Source: JAFDYH01 sp049840875 (GTDB lineage Bacteria; Bacteroidota; Bacteroidia; Chitinophagales; Chitinophagaceae). Taken from it: DNA of 64,000 nucleotides. The stretch covers positions 1,178,001 through 1,242,000 of the forward strand of contig JASGJE010000011.1 of assembly GCA_049840875.1 (NCBI GenBank), read 5' to 3'. The translations under genes and the position numbers were made by a program. The notes under the pieces are model-generated. The model was given only the letters and a program-made list of their open reading frames with translations, was not told where the DNA came from and ran no database searches. Below, one piece after another: positions 25,925 to 33,468 of this stretch; positions within the stretch are counted from its first letter, which is position 1; each line of letters opens with the position of its first letter.

Positions 25925-28900
25925 ATGGACCCTAAAAAGCAAATCTTTCAAACTACTTCCAGAATACGCTGGATAGCCTTCTCCTGGGCCAGCCGTTTAT
26001 TCATTTTCCTTTTGGTATTGATGATCCCGATTGTCTGGATTGCGTTGACAAGATCCAATAAACCAGGTTTACCACAATTGATTTCAGATGATACTGTTTC
26101 CGGTAAAGCTATAAATCCGATTCAACCGCGGGAGCTGACTAAAAAAGAAGATAAAAAGTATAAAGGCTTCAATGACTTTCTGAAGGCAAAACAAAAAGTA
26201 GAAGAAGTAATCAAGAAAGAAAAAGCAGTTCCTTTTAATGAACGTATCCGCGCAGGTTTCTACACAGACGAAGATCCGCAAGCTTATTTTTCATTACAGA
26301 ATTACATTGAAAAAATGAATGTGGTCATTCCCGAGTGGATGCACATTGATAAAAAAACGGACACGCTTATTTTTCATGTTGATGATGATGCCTATGCAAT
26401 CATGAAGAAGCATAATGTAAAAGTGCTACCGATCCTGAACAATATTGATGTTGCATCGCATCTGGGTAACTGGGACAGTGAAATGCTCGACAGAATATTG
26501 AGAACACCGGAAAAGAAAAAGCGTTTGCTGAATGATATCGTTCGTTATCTCCATCAATATGGTATGCAGGGCATTAATGTTGACTTTGAAGAACCAAAAG
26601 AAAGCAGTGTTGAACCGATGCGTCAATTTCAAAGGGAACTGTATGACACATTGCATAAGAAGGGTTATCTGGTCACACAGGATATAATGCCGAATGATGA
26701 AGATTTTGATCCCAAAATTTTAGCCAACTACAACGATTATCTCTTTCTGATGGGATATGATCAGCATTACAGCACCAGCACTCCTGGCGGTATCAGTGAG
26801 CAACGATGGGTGGAAAAAGTAATGGATGAAACAGCTTCTTCAATTCCTTCGAATAAAATTGTTTTGTGTATTGCCTCCTATGGTTATGACTGGCCTGTTG
26901 GGCATGAAGCTTCCACCGTTACTTACCAACAAGCTTTATCAAAAGCAAAAGTGAATAATGCAGAGATTGATTTTGACAACAATACTTACAATTGTCATTT
27001 TGAGTATACGGACAATGGCACAAAACATGAAGTTTACTTTGTTGATGCGGGAGGTAATTTCAACACGATGCGGTTTGCGGATGAATATGGCGCGGCTGGT
27101 GTTGCCATGTGGCGTTTAGGTTCTGAAGATGATCGTATCTGGTCTTTTTACAACCGCGACCTTAGCAATGATGCATTAAAGAAAGATCCGTTCGATTTTT
27201 CTGTATTGAGCCAGGTAAAACTGGTATATGAAAGGCCGGATTATATTGGCGAAGGTGAAGTATTGGATGTAGTAAGTGAACCTGGGCAGGGTGAGATCAG
27301 TTTACAAATTGATAGCTCAGAGAATGTCATTAGCGAACAAGTGTTTAAGCAATTGCCAACAAAATTCGTCATCCGCAGGTTTGGAAAAGTAGATAACCAG
27401 GTTGTGCTCACATTTGATGATGGCCCTGACCCTGAATACACGCCACGCATACTGGATATTCTTGAAAAAGAAAAAGTACCGGCAGCATTCTTCGTGGTAG
27501 GTGTGAATGCCGAAGATCACTTGCCTATTTTAAAAAGAATATATCGTGAAGGCTTTGAAATCGGGAATCACTCGTTTACTCACCCGAATATGGCAACAGT
27601 AAGCAATAGCCGGGCAGAAACAGAAATGGAAGCCACGCGTTTATTAATTGAATCAGCAACGGGCAGAAGTACGGTATTGTTTCGTGCACCATATAACGCC
27701 GATGCAGAACCAACAACGCTTGTTGAATTGAAACCTGTCGCGAGAGGAAAAACGGACCACTATTATACCGTTGGGGAAAGTATCGACCCGGAAGACTGGG
27801 ATACTGAAGATTCGTCTTTTACAATGAATGCCGATACAATCTACAACAGGGTGGTAAGGGAGTATGAAAAATCTCCGGCAGGCGATAAAAAAGGAATTAT
27901 TCTTTTGCATGATGCCGGTGGCGACCGCGAAGCTACCGTACAGGCTTTACCAAGGATAATAAAATATTTTAAGTCGAAGAATATAAAATTTGCTTCAGTA
28001 GCAGATATCCTTCACTTAGATAAAGATGCGATCATGCCGCCCGTACATTCAGACATTGTAAGTCTGAATAGCTGGGTAAGCACATTTGTATACTGGGCTG
28101 GCAAATTCTTATTCGGTGCATTTTGGGTTGCAATACTTCTCGGCTTTGCCCGCATTTTCTTACTGGGTACAATGGCCACTATTCAATTCTTTCGCTCAAA
28201 AAATAAAAAGATTATTGCTTCAACGCCCCCGCATTCTGTCAGCATAATTGTTCCCGCATATAATGAAGAAGTGAATGCCGTAAAAACAATAAACAATTTA
28301 TTGCTGCAGGATTATCCCGGCATTGAAATAATTTTTGTGGATGACGGATCTAAAGATAAAACGCACAGTATAGTCACCGAAGCGTTTAAGGAAAATGAAC
28401 GCGTTCACGTCTTGACCAAACCAAACGGTGGTAAAGCATCGGCTTTGAACCTTGGTATAGCATATGCGCAAACAGAATTTGTTGTCTGCATCGATGCCGA
28501 CACACAGCTTTTGCCTGATGCCGTGAGCCAGATGATGAAACATTTTTCTTCGAAAGAAGTTGGCGCTGTTGCAGGTAATGTAAAGGTTGGCAACAATAAA
28601 AACATTCTTACGCAATGGCAAAGCATTGAATACACAACAGCGCAGAATTTTGATCGTCGCGCCTTTGACCTGATCAATGCGATAACAGTAGTACCTGGCG
28701 CTATCGGCACATTCAGAAAAGAAGCAATTGAAAAAGCGGGCGGCTTTGCTACTGATACATTGGCTGAAGATTGTGATTTAACCATCCGCATCTTACGCAA
28801 TGGATATAGTGTACGCAACTGTACCGAAGCAATCGCTATTACAGAAGCGCCTGAAACATTAGGTCAATTTATGAAACAACGTTTCAGGTGGAGCTATGGT

Positions 28901-29392
28901 ATTATGCAGAGCTTCTGGAAAAACCGGGATGCATGTTTCAATCCACGCTATAAAGGTCTTGGAATGGTGGCGTTACCAAATGTGCTCTTATTTCAAATCA
29001 TCATGCCCCTGTTTGGCCCCTTTGCAGATCTTATGTTCTTTGTTGGCCTTTTTGTAAATCGCCACAATCCTGAAAGCAGTCATAAGATTTTGTGGTTTTA
29101 TATCATTTTCCTTGCTGTAGATGTGGCTGTATCTATCGTCGCCTTTGTTTTCGAGAAAGAAAAGTTCTACAAACTGGTTTGGTTGATTCCACAACGCTTT
29201 GTGTATCGTCAGTTGATGTATGTCGTGTTGTTCCGTTCTATCCGCAAGGCAATAAAAGGCGAAGGCCAAGGCTGGGGCATATTGAAAAGAACAGGAAATG
29301 TACTGGCAGTCGAAAAACCTTTACAGAACGGCCGGCAAATTTCAACGACAAATACAACTGATTCACCGATTCTTTCCGAGCCACGGAGATAA
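25925..29392 (+). CDS. Fused GH18-like / polysaccharide deacetylase / family 2 glycosyltransferase
   Basis: 1155 residues with a TM helix at about 24-45. Residues 85-430 form a GH18-like barrel, with the acidic motif INVDFEEP (Glu222) in place of the usual DxxDxDxE. Residues 490-690 form a NodB/CE4 deacetylase with TFDDGPDP (Asp498, Asp499), IGNHSFTHPNM, FRAPYN and ILLHDAGG. After a further TM helix near 720, residues 770-1000 form a GT2 synthase with VDDGSKDK, GGKASALNLG, CIDADTQ, AEDCDLTI and KQRFRWSYG, followed by membrane helices. This resembles PgaC/NodC-type processive synthases making beta-linked N-acetylglucosamine polymers, here fused to modifying and hydrolysing modules. The polymer itself is not known. 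Confidence 0.92.
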   Translation: MDPKKQIFQTTSRIRWIAFSWASRLFIFLLVLMIPIVWIALTRSNKPGLPQLISDDTVSGKAINPIQPRELTKKEDKKYKGFNDFLKAKQKVEEVIKKEKAVPFNERIRAGFYTDEDPQAYFSLQNYIEKMNVVIPEWMHIDKKTDTLIFHVDDDAYAIMKKHNVKVLPILNNIDVASHLGNWDSEMLDRILRTPEKKKRLLNDIVRYLHQYGMQGINVDFEEPKESSVEPMRQFQRELYDTLHKKGYLVTQDIMPNDEDFDPKILANYNDYLFLMGYDQHYSTSTPGGISEQRWVEKVMDETASSIPSNKIVLCIASYGYDWPVGHEASTVTYQQALSKAKVNNAEIDFDNNTYNCHFEYTDNGTKHEVYFVDAGGNFNTMRFADEYGAAGVAMWRLGSEDDRIWSFYNRDLSNDALKKDPFDFSVLSQVKLVYERPDYIGEGEVLDVVSEPGQGEISLQIDSSENVISEQVFKQLPTKFVIRRFGKVDNQVVLTFDDGPDPEYTPRILDILEKEKVPAAFFVVGVNAEDHLPILKRIYREGFEIGNHSFTHPNMATVSNSRAETEMEATRLLIESATGRSTVLFRAPYNADAEPTTLVELKPVARGKTDHYYTVGESIDPEDWDTEDSSFTMNADTIYNRVVREYEKSPAGDKKGIILLHDAGGDREATVQALPRIIKYFKSKNIKFASVADILHLDKDAIMPPVHSDIVSLNSWVSTFVYWAGKFLFGAFWVAILLGFARIFLLGTMATIQFFRSKNKKIIASTPPHSVSIIVPAYNEEVNAVKTINNLLLQDYPGIEIIFVDDGSKDKTHSIVTEAFKENERVHVLTKPNGGKASALNLGIAYAQTEFVVCIDADTQLLPDAVSQMMKHFSSKEVGAVAGNVKVGNNKNILTQWQSIEYTTAQNFDRRAFDLINAITVVPGAIGTFRKEAIEKAGGFATDTLAEDCDLTIRILRNGYSVRNCTEAIAITEAPETLGQFMKQRFRWSYGIMQSFWKNRDACFNPRYKGLGMVALPNVLLFQIIMPLFGPFADLMFFVGLFVNRHNPESSHKILWFYIIFLAVDVAVSIVAFVFEKEKFYKLVWLIPQRFVYRQLMYVVLFRSIRKAIKGEGQGWGILKRTGNVLAVEKPLQNGRQISTTNTTDSPILSEPRR

Positions 29393-29448
29393 GCTGGTTA
29401 GTTTTACGCCGTCGAAACAAATACATTAACAAACGAATCATTAAGCCA

Positions 29449-29766
29449 ATGAAAAAATTATTGATTGCGCTGATCGCCATTTTGGGTGTAAGCGCCGTTT
29501 CTTTCGCCCAGACTACGACACCGAAAGACACTAAAGCGAAAGCGAAAAAAGAAACAACGAAGGCAGCTTCGACTACAGGTACAGCAGCTACTGCAGCAAC
29601 AGCTACACCTGCAAAGACAACAGCAGCCGGTCCGACAAAGAAAGATGGTACGCCTGACAAACGTTTCAAAGCGAACAAAGATGCTGATAAAGCAGCCGCT
29701 ACACACGTAAAGAAGGATGGTACGCCCGACAAACGATTTAAAGAGAATAAAGATAAAAAACAATAA
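29449..29766 (+). CDS. Small exported low-complexity protein with two KKDGTPDKRFK motifs
   Basis: A 105-residue protein with signal peptide MKKLLIALIAILGVSAVSFAQ. The mature part is Thr/Ala/Lys-rich and carries two copies of KKDGTPDKRFKxNKD, the first after residue 63, the second near the C-terminus. The copies differ at the DNA level while the peptide is kept, so the motif is under selection. I recall similar motifs in small secreted Bacteroidota proteins but know no function. It is followed by a strong terminator and may be cotranscribed with the glycosyltransferase fusion. Confidence 0.75.
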   Translation: MKKLLIALIAILGVSAVSFAQTTTPKDTKAKAKKETTKAASTTGTAATAATATPAKTTAAGPTKKDGTPDKRFKANKDADKAAATHVKKDGTPDKRFKENKDKKQ

Positions 29767-29794
29767 ACGACTTGGTTTCGTATGGTTAAGGGTG

Positions 29795-29827
29795 AGCCCT
29801 GCTATTCATAGCGGGGCATTTTTTTTG
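29795..29827 (+). terminator. Rho-independent terminator after the KKDGTPD-motif gene
   Basis: GCCCTGCTA and TAGCGGGGC form a 9-bp stem with one G-T pair and loop TTCA, immediately followed by ATTTTTTTT. This ends the plus-strand transcript. Confidence 0.85.
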
Positions 29828-29912
29828 TTAGGGCTTTAGGGGTAAACTAACTGAGCATCATTCGACTTATTTCTACAGATTTATACAGCAAATATTCAAT
29901 GCTCAAGGGACC

Positions 29913-29982
29913 TGACAACTGACAGCTCACACCCCACACCTACCTGAATCTTATAGTTTATTGCCTACCGCCTAAGGCATCA
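29913..29982. repeat. Heptad word repeats overlapping the DUF5916 stop (element E)
   Basis: Seven-base words start at 29913, 29920, 29927, 29934 and 29941 (TGACAAC and TGACAGC are the first two). A second group starts at 29961, 29968 and 29975 (TTGCCTA and CCGCCTA). The last word overlaps the TGA of the minus-strand DUF5916 gene at 29980-29982. Confidence 0.45.
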
Positions 29983-32220
29983 AAGATTCAACCAGTAATT
30001 CATTTTGAACACAATCGCCCTGTTCTTGTTTCTAAAAAATGGATCGGTGAAATAATTATCAGTGTACACAACGAATAGATCACTCATTGGCTTATACCGC
30101 CATTGAAAACGGCTGTTGATGTTGAAGTTGTTCCGTTGTGTATTATACTGCAAAAATGTCGTCCAGAATATTTTAGTTGAAAAATTGATCTCAAGCCTTG
30201 AAGCGACAAGTAACAATTCATTATTTCCATATGGTTCCGGGAAATTGAGTTTGTGATACTCGGCTTGTAAAGCAATACTCATATGCGGCTGGCTGCGGAA
30301 TTTGATACTGACTTTTGCCTGTTTATTGGTACCATTATAAAAGGAACCGCCGCCAGCGCTGATCGTATAGCTGAAAAGCTTTCTCAAGTCCGAATCATAT
30401 TCAATACTTGCAGTATTGTATTGATAACGGTTCACAGGCAACGGCGTTTTGTCCGTAAACGAAACAGGATACAGCAATTGCACTTTATCAGAAGTTGCAT
30501 TTACCAAAATCATCGCTGTATTCTTCATCATGTTGTAATAAACGAACTCATAGCTTGCTTCATTAAAGCTATTGTTAGGATTTAAAACATAATAGCGGCT
30601 TAGTTCAAACATGTGTTGTGTAAATATTCCATCCTTCGGAAAAATCTTATATCCCAATTCAGTGAACATATGTTTAAAGCCAACCCTGATACTTGTATCT
30701 CTCAGCGCATCATAGTTCTCGATTCGCTCAACATAACCCATGTCAGTGTAATAATTAGTGCCCACATTGGCTACTTCTGCGACAGCGCTTAATGCACGAC
30801 CAGAATAATTCATTCCGAGGTCAACGTAATCGGTATTCTTTGTAATGCCGGGCTTAAATGAATGATTGTAATAACTCCAGCCACCCCATGTTCCTTTTGC
30901 ATTGCTGTAATCAAACGAAACGCCGCCATTACGGCCGTATTGACTTAACGGATCTTTTTGTTTTTCATCATCAGTTAAAAATCCCTGGCGGTTTAGAAAA
31001 TATCCTTTTATTACCGACCGTTTGAAAACGCTTTGATTCACTGATACAGCAGAATAGTTTTGCGCAGCATACTCACCTTTTCTTCCTGTTTGTATGTTCA
31101 TAATGCCGATGCGGGTACGCTTTGCAGCATTTCCACTCAGCCTCGCTCCAAATAAGATTGGAATTTTATTACCATCATTATCCAAACCAATACGCCTCGA
31201 ATAAAACGGACGAATCGGGTCGATTCCATACAATGAAAATATATCGGCATTCTCCAGGAAAAAAGTTCTCCGCTCAGGAAAGAAAATACTATACCGCGAA
31301 AGATTGGTCACCTGTTGGTCCACTTCGATCTGCGAGAAATCTGGATTCACGGTAAGATCGAGATTCAATGATGATGATAAACCGACCTTTGCATCAAAGC
31401 CTGCATTTGCTGTTGTCCTTGTGCCTGTTCCATTTTCTTTATCGCTGCTGACTCCACCTGTTATGTATGGTATGACGGCGATATTACCGCCTGCTTTTGG
31501 AGGCGGAGTATCCCAACTCAAAAGACCGGTATAACCTAAATCGTAAGAACGAAAATTACGCGGCACTTTCGCCCAGGTGGAGTATTCATTTGTTTGCGCA
31601 TCGATCCGCAAAAAGTTGATACCCCATCCGTTTTTCCCCGGCGAGTAGCGAAGCGTTTTAAAGGGGATTGCTATTTCCGCGGTCCAACGATCCGCGTATA
31701 TTTTTGTTGCAGACAGCCATTTATTATCCCAACTGAAATTAAGCCCATTGTCGCTCCCGCTGCTGGCATTCAGCAAATCGTCTGATTGTACATTATAGGC
31801 ATTCACAACAAAAAAGAATCCGCTTGTTTTTTGATTTACCGGATCAAGAATGACGGCAACGCCATCATTGGAATCGTGACCGATATCTCTTTTCAGACTT
31901 TGCACAATCGGGACTTTAGAACTATAGGCTGTAAACGCGAAATAAATATAGTTATCGTCGTAGGCTGTTTTTACCTCCGTTGGTCGTTGCGGTTCCCCGT
32001 CATCGTTAGGAAATTTCTTGTAAAAATGACTACTGGTTTCAATTCCTATCCATCCCGCATCATCGATTATACCATCGATTTTTATGATACCCGAAGCTTT
32101 CTTTATATTGACCGTGAATGTAGGCGCAGGGCCGGCAACTGCCTGTGAAAAAACTACAACAGGAAAAGACAGTAATAGAAAACCAATAGGTACAATGGTA
32201 AGGCGGTTAAGAAGTTTCAT
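29980..32220 (-). CDS. DUF5916 protein: CBM9-like domain plus outer-membrane barrel
   Basis: 746 residues with a signal peptide ending VVVFSQA. An N-terminal CBM9-like sandwich (KIDGIIDDAGWIGIETSSHFYKKFP, then TAYDDNYIYFAFTAYS) is followed by about 500 residues of aromatic-rich beta strands ending in KMNYWLNL, whose terminal hydrophobic residue suits an outer-membrane barrel. ERRTFFLENADIFSLYG is typical of DUF5916. These proteins are common in Bacteroidota with no proven role; carbohydrate or peptide handling at the surface is inferred from the CBM9 likeness. The gene ends within repeat element E. Confidence 0.9.
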   Translation of the reverse strand: MKLLNRLTIVPIGFLLLSFPVVVFSQAVAGPAPTFTVNIKKASGIIKIDGIIDDAGWIGIETSSHFYKKFPNDDGEPQRPTEVKTAYDDNYIYFAFTAYSSKVPIVQSLKRDIGHDSNDGVAVILDPVNQKTSGFFFVVNAYNVQSDDLLNASSGSDNGLNFSWDNKWLSATKIYADRWTAEIAIPFKTLRYSPGKNGWGINFLRIDAQTNEYSTWAKVPRNFRSYDLGYTGLLSWDTPPPKAGGNIAVIPYITGGVSSDKENGTGTRTTANAGFDAKVGLSSSLNLDLTVNPDFSQIEVDQQVTNLSRYSIFFPERRTFFLENADIFSLYGIDPIRPFYSRRIGLDNDGNKIPILFGARLSGNAAKRTRIGIMNIQTGRKGEYAAQNYSAVSVNQSVFKRSVIKGYFLNRQGFLTDDEKQKDPLSQYGRNGGVSFDYSNAKGTWGGWSYYNHSFKPGITKNTDYVDLGMNYSGRALSAVAEVANVGTNYYTDMGYVERIENYDALRDTSIRVGFKHMFTELGYKIFPKDGIFTQHMFELSRYYVLNPNNSFNEASYEFVYYNMMKNTAMILVNATSDKVQLLYPVSFTDKTPLPVNRYQYNTASIEYDSDLRKLFSYTISAGGGSFYNGTNKQAKVSIKFRSQPHMSIALQAEYHKLNFPEPYGNNELLLVASRLEINFSTKIFWTTFLQYNTQRNNFNINSRFQWRYKPMSDLFVVYTDNYFTDPFFRNKNRAIVFKMNYWLNL

Positions 32221-32436
32221 GTGGTTGATTGGCCAGGCGCTTAGTGAACGGTGGGCAAAGTAATAGAAAATAAAGATCGCTTCCTGTTAAAATAAGAAAT
32301 GGAATAAAGGGAATTTGATGAAAGGCAAATAATTTATTTAGTAATTTTCCCAGTCTCTTGTTTCAACCAATCGAAAATCGCAGTTTTACAACGTATTGCT
32401 TGCTGCTGATTAGCCCGATAACACTAACTGACTACC

Positions 32437-33024
32437 ATGCCTGTCTCTTTTTCTACAATCAAAGAAACGCTGCTTGAAAGACTGACCCATCTCGACCATC
32501 ATCTGATATATCACAATATAGGGCATACGTTAGATGTGCTGGAACAGTGTGAGCGCATTGCATGGTGCGAAAGAATTACAAATACGGAAGATCTTTTTCT
32601 TTTAAAAGTAGCTGCCCTTTATCACGATGCAGGTTTTTTGAAAACGTATCGTGGACATGAAGCCGTTAGTTGCAGGATATTTTTGGAAGACGCTGAAAAA
32701 TTTGATTTGAACGATCAGCAGAAAGAAATTATTCAAGGTTTAATCATGTCTACAAAAGTACCGCAACAGCCGGTTGGTATTTTACAGGAAATCATTTGCG
32801 ACGCCGATCTTGATTACCTTGCAAGAGAAGATTTCTATTCAATCAGTGATAACCTGCGACAGGAATTCATTCATTTTGGCATAGTGGCAAATGATATGCA
32901 ATGGGAAGAATTGCAATTAGGTTTTTTTGGCAACCACCATTACCACACCATCTCTTCACGAAATCAACGGGAACCGGCGAAACAAAAACATTTTGCAGAA
33001 CTGTTGGCTCATCCTGCCGCCTGA
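32437..33024 (+). CDS. HD-domain hydrolase
   Basis: 195 residues with the HD metal ligands: His in YHNIGHTLDV, the HD pair in ALYHDAGFLKTY and an Asp in ICDADLDYLARE. The fold is typical of small HD phosphohydrolases acting on nucleotides or phosphodiesters; the substrate is unknown. Its 3' end overlaps the convergent cyclic-nucleotide-binding gene by 16 bases, so the two messages are partly antisense. A link to cyclic-nucleotide turnover is tempting but unsupported by a specific motif. Confidence 0.88.
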   Translation: MPVSFSTIKETLLERLTHLDHHLIYHNIGHTLDVLEQCERIAWCERITNTEDLFLLKVAALYHDAGFLKTYRGHEAVSCRIFLEDAEKFDLNDQQKEIIQGLIMSTKVPQQPVGILQEIICDADLDYLAREDFYSISDNLRQEFIHFGIVANDMQWEELQLGFFGNHHYHTISSRNQREPAKQKHFAELLAHPAA

Positions 33025-33461
33025 TTTGAAGCGTTTCTCATTTCAACTGTTACTCTATCCTGTTCTCTTAATCGTTTGCAAAGCGTTCGCATAATGCCTT
33101 TCAGTATATCGGTATTCGTTGCCACGACATCATAAAAATGCTCCTGTTCGATTTTCAACAATACGCATTCACTGGTGGTCGTTGCACTCGCCGATCTCGC
33201 TTCCGAATCTAACAGTGACAGTTCGCCGAAAATTTCATTTTCTGAGAGTTCTGCAAACTGATGTTGTTGATCATGAATTGAAACTTTGCCACTGTAAATA
33301 AAGTACATGCAATGACCCGCATCGCCTTTATGAAACAGTGTTATGCCTGCGTCGACATAGTTTTCCTCGCAGATAGAAGCTATTTCAACAAGGTCCTGCT
33401 CCTTGCAATTTGTGAAAATTTCAGAGTTCTTCAACAATAGCACCTTTTCAATAATCAACAT
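33009..33461 (-). CDS. Stand-alone cyclic nucleotide-binding domain protein
   Basis: 150 residues forming one CNB domain without a DNA-binding region. The phosphate-binding cassette FGELSLLDSEARSASATT keeps the Glu and Arg that hold the cyclic phosphate and ribose, so cAMP or cGMP binding is likely. It starts seven bases after the stop of the transporter gene and is probably its partner, giving a ligand-gated or scaffolded transporter. An adenylate cyclase gene lies 8.7 kb further on. Confidence 0.88.
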   Translation of the reverse strand: MLIIEKVLLLKNSEIFTNCKEQDLVEIASICEENYVDAGITLFHKGDAGHCMYFIYSGKVSIHDQQHQFAELSENEIFGELSLLDSEARSASATTTSECVLLKIEQEHFYDVVATNTDILKGIMRTLCKRLREQDRVTVEMRNASNQAAG

Positions 33462-33468
33462 AGTATTC

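Noticed and set aside
28405..28818. 137-residue antisense frame in the glycosyltransferase fusion
   Set aside because: No homology-like motif; the GT2 motifs on the other strand explain the sequence fully.
29238..29732. 164-residue antisense frame over the KKDGTPD-motif gene
   Set aside because: Its repetitive Ala/Val composition mirrors the Thr/Ala-rich real gene, which has a signal peptide and a terminator.
32437..33024. HD protein as a dedicated cyclic-nucleotide phosphodiesterase
   Set aside because: It lies next to a CNB gene, but no HD-GYP or class-specific motif is present, so only a general HD hydrolase call is justified.
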